From Aminobacter sp039907765 (GTDB lineage Bacteria; Pseudomonadota; Alphaproteobacteria; Rhizobiales; Rhizobiaceae): DNA of 64,000 nucleotides. The notes beneath the pieces were generated by a model that did no database searches, was not told where the DNA came from, and saw only the letters and a list, made by a program, of their open reading frames with translations. Shown in pieces: positions 45,801 to 53,989 of this stretch. The stretch's first letter is position 1. The number at the start of each line of letters is the position of its first letter. The translations under genes and the position numbers were made by a program. Location: the NCBI RefSeq assembly GCF_039907765.1, contig NZ_JARDJI010000007.1, positions 142,408-206,407 of the forward strand, given 5' to 3'.

Positions 45801-46643
45801 ATTGGCTTCGGCGCTGCCGCTGATCGTGGGTGTCGTATTGCTCGTCGTGCTGCCATTGGTGGGCGCCGTGACGATCGGCGCCGGCGGTGGCGTCGTATCG
45901 ACCGTGAAGTTGACGGTGGTCGAATTGGGTGACGTGTTGTTCGAGGCGTCCGTCGCGGTGGCATGGACGCTGTGCGCGCCCTCCGAAAGCGCGGTCCCCA
46001 CGGTGAAGGACCAATTGCCGCCGGTGGCAGAGGTCGTGCCTGCTGAGGTTCCATTGATGTAGACGGTCACCGTCGAACCTGTCTCGGCGGTGCCACTGAT
46101 CGTGGGGGTAGGATCGCTGGTCCGGTCGCCATCGGCCGGAGCCGCGATCACCGGCGCCGGCGGCGGGGTGGTATCCACCAGCGACAGCACGCTTACCGTG
46201 ACGTTGATGACACGCCCGAGATTGTTATTGTCGATTTGGAAGGTGTCGGTCCCGGAGAAGGCGGATGATGGCGGGAGGTATCGCACCTCATCGCTGGCAG
46301 TGCGGACCAGCCAGCCCCCTTGCGTGGTTGCATTCGCGACGATGAAGTCCAGGGCCGCGGAAGCCGGATTGCCGGCTACCGGCCGTATGCTCCCATTGGG
46401 CAGGTCGTTGCAGTCGCCGGTCGTTGCCGAGATGTTCGCCGTCGTCAGAACCCCGCCAAGTGCGAATGTGTTGGCATCGGAGGAGTTGCCGGCCGGGTTC
46501 AGGAAGGTAAGCCCGGCAATGTCGCTCGGACCGATGGAGCAAGGGAAGGTCGCCGCAACTGCGGACGTTGCCATCACTGCCCAGGTAAGGATGTACGCAA
46601 GCAACGCAAGGAGCGGGCGCAGCGCTCCATTCCCTCTGGACAT
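42828..46643 (-). CDS. Large Ig-domain outer-membrane protein with C-terminal autotransporter-type barrel
   Basis: The 1271-residue protein has a signal peptide (about residues 1-30, ending SAVAA). Next come an N-terminal domain of about 130 residues, two bacterial Ig-like domains of the BapA type (each with a TPTISG strand and HSVxATATDA), one cadherin-like segment (SPAHGIATAAGTSIHYTPTAGYAGPDSLTYRA), and four putative-Ig (He_PIG) repeats with the recurring SGALPAGLTL and LSGTPT motifs. The last 270 or so residues form a beta-barrel (FDLWIEGKLARFN to KLRFNKTF) ending in Phe, as needed for outer-membrane insertion. Surface adhesion is inferred. There is no beta-helical passenger. A start at 46643 has GGGGGAC upstream. 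Confidence 0.87.
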   Translation of the reverse strand: MSRGNGALRPLLALLAYILTWAVMATSAVAATFPCSIGPSDIAGLTFLNPAGNSSDANTFALGGVLTTANISATTGDCNDLPNGSIRPVAGNPASAALDFIVANATTQGGWLVRTASDEVRYLPPSSAFSGTDTFQIDNNNLGRVINVTVSVLSLVDTTPPPAPVIAAPADGDRTSDPTPTISGTAETGSTVTVYINGTSAGTTSATGGNWSFTVGTALSEGAHSVHATATDASNNTSPNSTTVNFTVDTTPPPAPIVTAPTNGSTTSNTTPTISGSAEANATVDIVIDGASAGATSADGSGNWSFTPSSALADGMHSVRATATDAAGNASVSSNTNSFTILSLPTVTDSSATVAHSSSNNAMSLALGGGAATSIIVVTSPAHGIATAAGTSIHYTPTAGYAGPDSLTYRASNGAGDSAVATVTITVSPPTISLSPATLAAPVYGTAHGASITASGGQGPYDYKITSGALPAGLTLAADGTLSGTPTASGTFNFTITGTDSSTGTGAPFSASRAYSFTVAAPTLTLSPAAGALPGATAGSAYSQTISLGGGVAPFGYAVTAGALPTGLTLNGSTGILSGTPTAAGTFNFTVTATDGLSFTVANAYSLTVATPTLAINGALPDGAIAVAYSQTLTASGGVAPYSFTLYSGSLPAGLSLSPGGVLSGTPTQGGSFNLTIRATDSSGGNGPAFVDRSFTLVIGAPTISPEPTTLPAMSYGVPVSASVTASGGTAPYSYTVSAGALPAGVTLAGDGTLSGTPTVAGNFSFTVEATDSSTGTGPFSGSRTYSVTVGAPRVTFVIKSSGDGAFAFTSVEPSLNFVVNATGGGGTSGQLAVPAGSHSISFTVPAGSEIASAACNSPGSSLDSASRSGTIVVQAGDEIVCTIVAGDIRPTTELIGAFLEARANLIVANQPDSARRLERLTGSYSSSAGVAGFGLTVPGQLPIAMRFTGDQASFAYSLGRAQAEPAAGSENTAADDTSGGVPPIPYADQATGGSDNRPPFGAPGVDAVDEVATEPLATPFDLWIEGKLARFNAPGGDGRFGILHGGADYLVGPRVLVGLGVQLDWTEMEGNGDATIEGTGYLVGPYLTARLTDGLFLDARAAWGQSSNTASPLGTYSDQLDGTRWLVSAALIGQYDIDRWRIAPTARLTYFEEKTDAYTDGLGLPIPEVEIATGTFEFGPRISYQTELDNGTAFQPFVSLEGVWTFEQKNTGTSATSSPGLADTGLRGRSEVGFSLSGGAGSVSASAFYDGLGDNDFESWGGKLRFNKTF

Positions 46644-47004
46644 TCGGTTGTCCCCCGGCCGAATTTGAAATTTTCTAAAGCAAAAAGTATTTGTGATCGT
46701 GATATGGAAATGCAAAGTATGTCAGGAGTCAATAAAATAAAATCTCATTGCAAAAGCTTTGCGTGGTCAGGCGTGGAGCTTGTCCGACAAGTAAGCGGCG
46801 AGGAAATTGCTTGATGGGCGGAATAGAGATTTGCCCATGACGCGATACGGTTCTTGACTTGTGTTCTGCGGTCTTGTCGTGGACTCGTTGCCGAAAATCA
46901 GACACTTGTGTCTTATAGCGATCGCGCAAGAAGCGCGGATCCGCGAGCCCCGGTGCTATGTCGCACAGGCGGTCACCGCAAATATCCGAGCAGGCGGCTG
47001 ATGC
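46644..47004. other. AT-richer intergenic region upstream of the Ig-domain protein
   Basis: No gene is supported in these 361 bases. They include a distinctly AT-rich block (46680-46760) next to the Ig-protein start and two inverted repeats, GCAAA-AGC-TTTGC (46750-46762) and CTTGTC-C-GACAAG (46779-46791). The region is therefore probably the regulated promoter of the surface protein. Confidence 0.5.
46779..46791. promoter_or_regulatory. Inverted repeat, operator candidate of the Ig-domain protein gene
   Basis: CTTGTC-C-GACAAG is a perfect palindrome with one central base, about 136 bases upstream of the surface protein start. The binding regulator cannot be named. Confidence 0.35.
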
Positions 47005-48024
47005 TCAGTCGGCGCCCTCGTTGGGGTCTATGGCCGCGGCTTCGGAGGCGACGACCTCGACGTCCTGGTTGCGGCCGGCGACGACCGTGAAGTCGCGCTG
47101 ATAGATGCGGTCGCGGTTCTTGGCGATGATGGTGTAGCTGCCCTCGGAAAGCACCAGGGAGGCAAAGGCGCCCACGGTCTCGCGCAACGGATCGCCCGAT
47201 TCGTTCAGGATCGACCATGAGGTGTCGGCGATGGCTTCGCCGCCGGCGTCGCGCACCAGCTTGAGCGTCACTTCGGCGGCGCGATGCTCGACCGTCGCCT
47301 CCGTCAGCTTGCCGGCTTCGACCTTGATGTCCGAGCGGATGACGGCGTTGACGTTTCCGTAAGTGGAGACGACGTGGTAGGTGCCCGAATTGAGTCGGAC
47401 GACCGTGTTCGGCGCGACGTCGGGAATAATGAGCGAGCGTTCGCCGTCCGCACCCTCTTCGCCCTCGTAGATCGAAAATTTCAGTCTTGCCGGCGGAATG
47501 CGTACACCGCCGGACAGAACGGCGTCGAGCTTGAGGCCGCCGGCGTCGAGAACGAGGCTCTCGCGCTTGCCTTCCTTGCCCACCGTGATGCGCTTCGTCG
47601 CCCCGGCGCGGCCGTAGGACGCATGGACGAGATAGCTGCCGGGCGGCAGCTGGAAGCTGCTGGTGCCGCCCTGGGCGGACGCCACCAGGGGCAATTTGCC
47701 GTCAGGGCCGGCCTCGGGCCGGAACACGCGCCAGACCAGGCCACGGCTGATGTCGGCGCCTTCGCCGGTCAGCTGCGCGGCGAGCGTGATCTCGCCGAGA
47801 GCGGCGGTTGCCGGCGGCTCGTCGCCGCGCGGCTGCGCGAAGTTCGAAATCCCGGGCATGCTCAGCTTGTCGAGGATGCCTGTGCCCTCCTGCGCAAATC
47901 CGGCCGGGGCCTGCACGCTGAACAGCGCGGCACCCAGAATCGGCATGAAAAAACGGAAGTGTCCCCGGAACATGCCTTGTTTGAAGCCCAAGGCGGTGGC
48001 AATTTCAAGGCTGATCCGGCGCAT
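47005..48024 (-). CDS. Secreted beta-rich protein of unknown function
   Basis: The 339-residue protein has a signal peptide (hydrophobic FMPILGAALFSVQAPAGFA, cleaved before QEG). The mature part shows repeating units of about 90 residues, each with a G-S/T-Y-x-V/I pattern (LPPGSYLVHASYGRAGATKRITV, LNSGTYHVVSTYGNVNAVIRSDIKV, LSEGSYTIIAKNRDRIYQRDFTV). These look like carboxypeptidase-regulatory or PEGA-type beta-sandwich domains. The tail is acidic. ATG 48024 has GGAAG upstream; internal Met codons closer to the hydrophobic core are possible. No function is known; an envelope structural role is a guess. Confidence 0.8.
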   Translation of the reverse strand: MRRISLEIATALGFKQGMFRGHFRFFMPILGAALFSVQAPAGFAQEGTGILDKLSMPGISNFAQPRGDEPPATAALGEITLAAQLTGEGADISRGLVWRVFRPEAGPDGKLPLVASAQGGTSSFQLPPGSYLVHASYGRAGATKRITVGKEGKRESLVLDAGGLKLDAVLSGGVRIPPARLKFSIYEGEEGADGERSLIIPDVAPNTVVRLNSGTYHVVSTYGNVNAVIRSDIKVEAGKLTEATVEHRAAEVTLKLVRDAGGEAIADTSWSILNESGDPLRETVGAFASLVLSEGSYTIIAKNRDRIYQRDFTVVAGRNQDVEVVASEAAAIDPNEGAD

Positions 48025-48109
48025 GGAATCTTCCGATGACGCGCCGCCGCCAGAGCGGCCGCCATTCCGGTCGGCGCTTCAGCCCGAAATCTTCAGGAGT
48101 ACCCGCGCC

Positions 48110-48694
48110 GTGACATCGCCGATCCTCGACTTTTTGTTGACCCGCAATTCCGCGCCGATCCCCGAACTGCGTGAGCCGGCGCCGTCCAATGCCGAGATCG
48201 AGACGATGCTGCGCGCCGCGACCCGCGTGCCCGACCATGGGCGCCTCGAGCCCTGGCGCTTCATCCTCTATCGCGGCGACGTGCGCATCGAGATCGGCAA
48301 GAAGCTCGCAGCCCTCGCCGAGAAACGCGAAGGCCCGCTGCCTGAAGGCCGCCGCAACCAGGAACTCGCCCGCTTTTCGCGCGCGCCGCTGGTCATCGGC
48401 GTGGTCTCGAGCCCCAAGGAGAACCCGAAGATCCCGCAGTGGGAAATGTTCCTGTCGGGCGGCATGGCGGCGATGAACCTGATCACCGCCGCCAACGCCC
48501 TGGGCTATGGCACCAACATGATCACCAACTGGTATTCGGACAACGAAGAGGGCCGCGCGCTGCTCGGGCTCGCGCCGCATGAACGCGTGGTGGGTTTCAT
48601 CCACATCGGCTCGTATGATGGCGCGGCGCCGGAGCGCCCGCGCCCTGACGTGAGCAGGCTTTGTTCCGACTATTCCGGCCCTTGGGAGAGCTAG
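48110..48694 (+). CDS. Nitroreductase-family flavoprotein
   Basis: The 194-residue FMN-dependent oxidoreductase starts TSPILDFLLTRNSAPI and has TRVPDHGRLEPWRFI, a typical flavin-contact segment, and GGMAAMNLITAANALGYGTNMITNW. Substrates could be nitroaromatics, quinones or enones. The GTG at 48110 with CAGGAGT upstream is chosen because it matches the family N-terminus; the frame is open further upstream. It is three bases ahead of a flavin reductase gene, and the two may work together. Confidence 0.9.
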   Translation: MTSPILDFLLTRNSAPIPELREPAPSNAEIETMLRAATRVPDHGRLEPWRFILYRGDVRIEIGKKLAALAEKREGPLPEGRRNQELARFSRAPLVIGVVSSPKENPKIPQWEMFLSGGMAAMNLITAANALGYGTNMITNWYSDNEEGRALLGLAPHERVVGFIHIGSYDGAAPERPRPDVSRLCSDYSGPWES

Positions 48695-48697
48695 CAG

Positions 48698-49303
48698 GTG
48701 TACTACGAACCGTCGAAGGGCCATGGGCTGCCGCATGATCCGTTCAAGGCGCTCGTGTCGCCGAGACCGATCGGCTGGATCTCGACGGTGGGCAGGGACG
48801 GAGCGCTCAACCTGGCGCCCTATTCGTACTTCAACGCGTTGTCGGGAAAGCCGCCGATGGTGTGGTTCTCGTCGGAAGGCGAGAAGGACAGCGCGACCTT
48901 TGCCGGCCAGACGCGCGAGTTCGTCGCCAACATCGTCGGGCGCGACCTTGCCGAGAGGATGAACCGCAGTTCGGTCAATGCGCCGCGAGGCACGAGCGAA
49001 TTCGCCTATGCAGGCCTGACGCCTGCGCCGTCGCGGCTCGTCGCCCCGCCCCGAGTCGCCGAAGCGCCGGCGGCCCTGGAATGCAAGGTGACGGAGATCT
49101 TCCGGCCAAGGTCGCTGGACGGCCGGGAGATCGGCGCCTTCGTCGTCATCGGCGAGGTAGTCGGCATCCATATCGACGAGGCCTTCCTCAAGGAAGGGCT
49201 GTTCGACACGGTCAAGGCCGGCAACGTGGCGCGGCTCGGCTACATGGATTATTCGACGGTCGACGCAGTCTTCTCGATGCGCCGCCCGCGCTGGGAAGAG
49301 TAG
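48698..49303 (+). CDS. Flavin reductase-like domain protein
   Basis: The 201-residue protein has the split-barrel FMN-binding fold of the flavin reductase family: ALVSPRPIGWISTVGRDGALNLAPYSYFNALSGKPPMVWFSS. It binds FMN and probably passes electrons from NAD(P)H to flavin or to a partner. The start is GTG at 48698. It converges on the CitE-like gene, with the two stop codons adjacent. Confidence 0.9.
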   Translation: MYYEPSKGHGLPHDPFKALVSPRPIGWISTVGRDGALNLAPYSYFNALSGKPPMVWFSSEGEKDSATFAGQTREFVANIVGRDLAERMNRSSVNAPRGTSEFAYAGLTPAPSRLVAPPRVAEAPAALECKVTEIFRPRSLDGREIGAFVVIGEVVGIHIDEAFLKEGLFDTVKAGNVARLGYMDYSTVDAVFSMRRPRWEE

Positions 49304-50185
49304 CTACGGATTCAGCCCGGCGGCCTTCGCCCGTTCGAGCAGTCGCTGCGCCAGCCTGAGATGCGGCCGGTCGTACATCTTGCCGTCGATGCCGACCACG
49401 CCGGGGTTGCCCGCTGCCTCGAAGGCAGCGACCACCGCCGCCGCATGGGCGGCCGCGTCGGTCGATGGCGTGAACGCCTCGTTGATGACGGCAACCTGAT
49501 CGGGATGGATCGCCATCTTGGCGGTGAAGCCGTCGCGTTCGGCCTCGATGCATTCGGCCCTGAGGCCGTCGAGATCCCGGAAGTTGACGAAGACCGTGTC
49601 GATGGCCGCCGTGTCGGCCGCCGCGGCCCCGAGGATGGTCATCGTGCGGGCGAGCCGGAAGACATCCGTGTAGCGGCCGGCGTCGTCGCGCGCCGCGCGC
49701 GCGCCGATCGCCGCGGATAGATCCTCGGCGCCCCAGGTCAGGCCGGCGAGGCGGGCGCTGGCACCCGCATAGGTGCCGGTCGAAAGCACCCCCGCGGCGG
49801 TTTCGGTGACGATCGGGATGATGCGGATCGCGCCGTCTGGCAGGCCGTTCTCGGCCTCGTGAACCCTGAGCTTCGCCGACAGGTGCTGGACGTCGGCGCC
49901 GGAATTCGACTTGGGCAGCATGATGCCGTGGGGCGACACCGGGATGATCGCCCTGAGGTCGTCGTCGGTCATGCCGGTCGCCAGGTCGTTGACGCGGACG
50001 TAGATCGCGGCGCCGGTGGCGTCGCGCCTCGCGGCGATGAAGTCGGCGGCAACCGCGCGGGCATGCGCCTTGTTCTGCTGGGCGACCGAATCCTCCAGGT
50101 CGACGATGACCACGTCGGCGCCCGAGGCGAAGCCGCGCTCGAGCTTCTTTTCCGAATCTCCCGGAACGAACAGCAGCGACCGCAT
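49304..50185 (-). CDS. CitE-like acyl-CoA lyase (HpcH/HpaI family)
   Basis: The 293-residue TIM-barrel lyase has RSLLFVPGDSEKKLERG, VIVDLEDSVA (metal-binding Asp/Glu), GIMLPKS, TETAAGVLS and LTWGAEDLSAAIG. Relatives cleave malyl-CoA, beta-methylmalyl-CoA, citramalyl-CoA or citryl-CoA. Its ATG overlaps the stop of a MaoC hydratase gene (TGATG), so a hydratase-lyase pair is likely. This could be mesaconyl-CoA with methylmalyl-CoA, or itaconyl-CoA with citramalyl-CoA. The sequence alone does not decide. Confidence 0.9.
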   Translation of the reverse strand: MRSLLFVPGDSEKKLERGFASGADVVIVDLEDSVAQQNKAHARAVAADFIAARRDATGAAIYVRVNDLATGMTDDDLRAIIPVSPHGIMLPKSNSGADVQHLSAKLRVHEAENGLPDGAIRIIPIVTETAAGVLSTGTYAGASARLAGLTWGAEDLSAAIGARAARDDAGRYTDVFRLARTMTILGAAAADTAAIDTVFVNFRDLDGLRAECIEAERDGFTAKMAIHPDQVAVINEAFTPSTDAAAHAAAVVAAFEAAGNPGVVGIDGKMYDRPHLRLAQRLLERAKAAGLNP

Positions 50186-50637
50186 CAGCCAGCCTTCTTC
50201 AACATCATCGCCTGGCGTCGGCATTTGGCGACCAGCGCGCCGTTTTGATTATAGGCGCGATGCTCGAATTCGACGATGCCGCGATCGGGCTTCGACTTCG
50301 ATTCGCGCACCGACAGAACCTCGGTTTCGACGCGGATGGTGTCGCCGTGGAAGACCGGGTGCGGGAAGACGGTCTCGGTCATGCCGAGATTGCCGATGGT
50401 GGTGCCGAGCGTGGTGTCGTGCACCGAAATGCCGATCATCAGGCCGAGCGTGAACAGCGAGTTGACCAGCGGCTTGCCCCATTCGCTCCTGGCGGCGAAG
50501 TCGAAATCGATGTGCAGCGGCTGGGGGTTGAGCGTCATTGTCGAGAACAGCATGTTGTCGCTCTCGGTGACCGACTTGGTGAGCTGATGGCGGATCACCT
50601 GGCCGACCACGAATTCCTCGAGATGAAGTCCGGCCAT
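50185..50637 (-). CDS. MaoC-family acyl-CoA hydratase
   Basis: The 150-residue hotdog-fold protein has the hydratase-type active-site pattern: TESDNMLFSTMTLNPQPLHID, with Asp and His in hydratase positions, and HDTTLGTTIGNLGMTETVFPHPVFHGDTIRVETEV. It is translationally coupled to the CitE-like lyase. Together they would hydrate an unsaturated C5 dicarboxylyl-CoA and then cleave it, or run in reverse. The leader contains CGGAGGGAA ahead of the ATG. Confidence 0.9.
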   Translation of the reverse strand: MAGLHLEEFVVGQVIRHQLTKSVTESDNMLFSTMTLNPQPLHIDFDFAARSEWGKPLVNSLFTLGLMIGISVHDTTLGTTIGNLGMTETVFPHPVFHGDTIRVETEVLSVRESKSKPDRGIVEFEHRAYNQNGALVAKCRRQAMMLKKAG

Positions 50638-50783
50638 CCGCTTTTCCCTCCGGTTGTCCGAGGTTGATAGGCGTTGCCCGCAACGGGGGCAAGCGGGTTA
50701 ACGGATATGGTGAACCGTTCGTAAACCATTTCCTTCTAGAGTAATTCATGGGGTTTGGCGCAAATTGCCGGGGACGAAGGCGT

Positions 50784-51905
50784 ATGGTTGTCTCGCATTT
50801 CCTCAGGTGGATCGAGACTGCGAGGGTGGATGAGCGCGCGGCGGCGGCCGCAGCGCTCGCGACGGCCTATGTCACCCGGGAGCTGCCCTTCGAGGACCGC
50901 TGTGCTGCCGAGGCAGCCCTGACTTTCCTGCTCGACGACCCTTCGCCCAAGGTGCGACAGGCCTTGGCGGAAGCGATGTCGATGAGCATGAACGCGCCGA
51001 TCCAGGTGATTGCCGCATTGGCCTCGGACCAACCGGAAGTCGCAGCGCTCGTGCTGGCGCGTTCGCCCTTGCTCACGGACGCGGATCTGATCGACCGCGT
51101 GGCGTCTGGCCCGGTCGCCGTTCAGAAGATCGTCGCCGATCGTCCAGCGGTGTCCATGGCGCTTGCCGCGGCTCTGGCCGAAGTTGGCGAGGTCGAAGCC
51201 TGCGCGGTGCTCGTCGGCAACTATGGGGCCGACATCGCGGCTCTGAGCTTCCGGCGGATGGCCGAGCGTCACGGCCATGACGCGCGGCTACGCGAGGCGC
51301 TGGCCGCCGACCCGCGCCTGCCTTCCGACTGCCGCCACCTGCTGCTGGTCAGGCTGGGCGAGGCGCTGAAGGCCTCGCCGCTCGTCATGGCGTCGATCGG
51401 TGCAGCCCGGGCGGAGCGCGTCACGCGCGAGGCCTGCGTCAAGGCTTCCCTTGGTATCGTCGAGGCGACGCGTGCAGAAGAGCATGTGGCGCTGGTCGAG
51501 CATCTCAGGCTGCGCGGCGACCTGACGACGAGCTTCATCATTCGCGTCCTTGCCCACGGCAAGGTGGATTTCTTCGGGGCGGCGCTCGTTGTGCTGACCG
51601 GCCGCGACCAGCAGCGGGTGAGGGCGCTGCTTGCGACCGGCCAGGACCTGGCGGTGGCCGCGCTGTTGCGGGCGGCCGGATTGGCCGATGCAACCCACGC
51701 CATCATCCTGCGCGCGCTCAAGGTCTGGCGCGAAGTGGCAAACGGACGCCGGGTCGCCGGCGCCCAGGAAGTCAGCTGGCTGATGCTCAAGGAACTTGGC
51801 GGGCAGTCTGCGGAAGGCGAGCTGGCTGGCCTGGTGAAGTCCATCCACCTCGACGCCCTGCGCGAGAATGCCCGCGGCCATGCCTTGGCGATCGCCGCGG
51901 CCTAG
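50784..51905 (+). CDS. DUF2336 protein
   Basis: The 373-residue, almost entirely alpha-helical protein has the DUF2336 (HEAT-like) repeat texture, with runs such as RAAAAAALATAYVTRELPFEDR, LTFLLDDPSPKVRQALAEAM and HIILRALKVWREVANGRRV. The family is nearly confined to Alphaproteobacteria and has no known function. An in-frame ATG at 50748 is an alternative start; GACGAAGG before 50784 is the better ribosome site. It is convergent with parE. Confidence 0.88.
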   Translation: MVVSHFLRWIETARVDERAAAAAALATAYVTRELPFEDRCAAEAALTFLLDDPSPKVRQALAEAMSMSMNAPIQVIAALASDQPEVAALVLARSPLLTDADLIDRVASGPVAVQKIVADRPAVSMALAAALAEVGEVEACAVLVGNYGADIAALSFRRMAERHGHDARLREALAADPRLPSDCRHLLLVRLGEALKASPLVMASIGAARAERVTREACVKASLGIVEATRAEEHVALVEHLRLRGDLTTSFIIRVLAHGKVDFFGAALVVLTGRDQQRVRALLATGQDLAVAALLRAAGLADATHAIILRALKVWREVANGRRVAGAQEVSWLMLKELGGQSAEGELAGLVKSIHLDALRENARGHALAIAAA

Positions 51906-51928
51906 ACGCAGGGATCCGCCGTTCTTGG

Positions 51929-53989
51929 CTAGATGTCCAGCGCTTCAGACTGGGCGAACTCGGCACGTTCCTGGATGAAGCGGAAGCGGGATTCCGGCTT
52001 GGTTCCCATCAGCGAGTCGACGGCAACCTTCGTCTCTTCCTCGTCGTCGATGACCTCGACGCGCAGCAGCGTGCGCTTCTTCGGGTCCATCGTCGTTTCC
52101 TTGAGCTGCGAGGCCATCATCTCGCCCAGGCCCTTGAAGCGCCCGATCTCTATCTTGCCGCGGCCGGTGAACTCGGTGCGCAGCAACTCGTCCTTGTGGG
52201 CGTCGTTGCGGGCATAGGCCACCTTGCCGCCCTGGCGGATGGAATAGAGCGGCGGCACCGCCATGTAGAGGTGGCCGCCGCGGACGAGCTGCGGCATCTC
52301 CTGGTAGAAGAAGGTGATGAGCAGCGAGGCGATGTGGGCGCCGTCGACGTCGGCGTCGGTCATGATGATGACGCGGTCGTAGCGAAGGTCCTCTTCGCGG
52401 TATTTCGACCGCGTGCCGCAGCCGAGCGCCTGGATCAGGTCGCCGATCAGTTGGTTCGACGCCAGCTTGTCGTTACCGGCGCTGGCAACGTTGAGGATCT
52501 TGCCGCGCAGCGGCAGGATCGCCTGCATCGAGCGGTCGCGCGCCTGCTTGGCCGAGCCGCCTGCCGAGTCGCCCTCGACGATGAACAGTTCGGCGCCGGC
52601 GGCCGCATTCTGGGTGCAGTCGGCCAGCTTGCCGGGCAGGCGCAGCTTGCGCACCGCGCTCTTGCGCGACACTTCCTTTTCCTGGCGGCGGCGTACGCGC
52701 TCGTCGGCGCGCGCGATCACCCAGTCGAGCAGCTTGGACGCTTCCTGCGGGTTGTCGGCAAGCCAATGGTCGAACGGATCGCGGAGCGCCGTCTCGACGA
52801 TGCGCATGGCCTCGACGGTCGCCAGCTTGTCCTTGGTCTGGCCGACGAATTCGGGCTCGCGGATGAACACCGACAGCATGCCGGCGGCCGAGATCATCAC
52901 GTCCTCAGAGGTGACGATCGAGGCGCGCTTGTTGCCGATGAGGTCGGCATAGGCGCGCAGGCCCCTGGTCAGAACGTTGCGAAAACCCATCTCGTGGGTG
53001 CCGCCGTCGCCGGTCGGGATGGTGTTGCAGTAGGAGTTGATGAAGCCGTCGCCGCCGTACCAGGTGACGGCCCATTCGAGCGAGCCGTGGCCGCCCTGCT
53101 TCTCGCTCTTGCCGGCGAATATCTCGCGCGTGACCTGCATCTCGTCGCCGAGCGAGGCCTTGAGATAGTCGCCGAGCCCGCCGGGGAAGTGGAAGACGGC
53201 CTTGACCGGCGTTTCGTCCTTCTCCTTGATGAGCGAGGGGTCGCAGCTCCAGCGGATTTCGACGCCGCCGAACAGATAGGCCTTGGACCGCGCCATCCTG
53301 TAGATGCGGGCCGGCAGGAAATGCGCGCCCTTGCCGAAGATGTCGGGATCGGGATGGAAGCGCACTTTGGTGCCGCGCCGGTTGTGCACGTCGCCGAGGC
53401 TTTCGAGCCCGCCCTGGGGGATGCCGCGCGAGAAGCGCTGGCGGAAGAGCTGGCGTCCGCGCGCCACCTCGACCTCGAGCTGGTCCGACAGCGCATTGAC
53501 CACCGACACGCCGACGCCATGCAGGCCGCCCGAGGTCTCGTAGACCTTGGAGTCGAACTTGCCGCCGGCATGCAGCGTCGTCATGATGACTTCGAGGGCC
53601 GACTTGTTCTTGAACTTGGGGTGCGGATCGACGGGGATGCCGCGGCCGTTGTCGGTGACGGTCAGGAACCCTTCGGCGTCGAGCTCGACGTCGATGAAGG
53701 TCGCGTGTCCTGCCACCGCCTCGTCCATCGAGTTGTCGATGACTTCGGCGAAGAGGTGGTGCAGCGCCTTCTCGTCGGTGCCGCCGATATACATGCCCGG
53801 ACGACGCCGAACGGGCTCGAGCCCCTCCAGGACCTCGATGTCGGCAGCGCTGTAGCCCTCGCTTCCATCCTTCGCCGGCGCAGGACGCTTGGCTGCAGCC
53901 GCGGCCTGGACCAGCGGGTCGGCAGGACGGGGGGCGGGGCGGGCGGGCTGCTTGTCGAGATTGCCGAAAAGGTCGCTGTTGTCGTCCAT
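51929..53989 (-). CDS. parE: DNA topoisomerase IV subunit B
   Basis: The 686-residue protein has the GHKL ATPase (VIDNSMDEAVAGHA, DNGRGIPVDPHP, GGLHGVGVSVVNAL), the transducer domain, the Toprim motif EGDSAGGSAKQARDR with DADVDGAHI, and the GyrB-type C-terminal domain (IGRFKGLGEM). The short Toprim-end region and sequence flavour (TQNAAAGAELF) fit ParE rather than GyrB. It decatenates daughter chromosomes with ParC. ATG 53989 begins MDDNSDLFGNLDKQ; earlier in-frame codons are not supported. Confidence 0.94.
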   Translation of the reverse strand: MDDNSDLFGNLDKQPARPAPRPADPLVQAAAAAKRPAPAKDGSEGYSAADIEVLEGLEPVRRRPGMYIGGTDEKALHHLFAEVIDNSMDEAVAGHATFIDVELDAEGFLTVTDNGRGIPVDPHPKFKNKSALEVIMTTLHAGGKFDSKVYETSGGLHGVGVSVVNALSDQLEVEVARGRQLFRQRFSRGIPQGGLESLGDVHNRRGTKVRFHPDPDIFGKGAHFLPARIYRMARSKAYLFGGVEIRWSCDPSLIKEKDETPVKAVFHFPGGLGDYLKASLGDEMQVTREIFAGKSEKQGGHGSLEWAVTWYGGDGFINSYCNTIPTGDGGTHEMGFRNVLTRGLRAYADLIGNKRASIVTSEDVMISAAGMLSVFIREPEFVGQTKDKLATVEAMRIVETALRDPFDHWLADNPQEASKLLDWVIARADERVRRRQEKEVSRKSAVRKLRLPGKLADCTQNAAAGAELFIVEGDSAGGSAKQARDRSMQAILPLRGKILNVASAGNDKLASNQLIGDLIQALGCGTRSKYREEDLRYDRVIIMTDADVDGAHIASLLITFFYQEMPQLVRGGHLYMAVPPLYSIRQGGKVAYARNDAHKDELLRTEFTGRGKIEIGRFKGLGEMMASQLKETTMDPKKRTLLRVEVIDDEEETKVAVDSLMGTKPESRFRFIQERAEFAQSEALDI

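Noticed and set aside
46644..47004. SOS (LexA) box in the palindrome CTTGTCCGACAAG.
   Set aside because: Alphaproteobacterial LexA sites follow GAAC-N7-GTTC, which is not present.
51929..53989. GyrB instead of ParE.
   Set aside because: The length of 686 residues and the Toprim-region wording fit ParE; GyrB proteins of this group are normally longer, about 810 residues. The assignment is from sequence character only.
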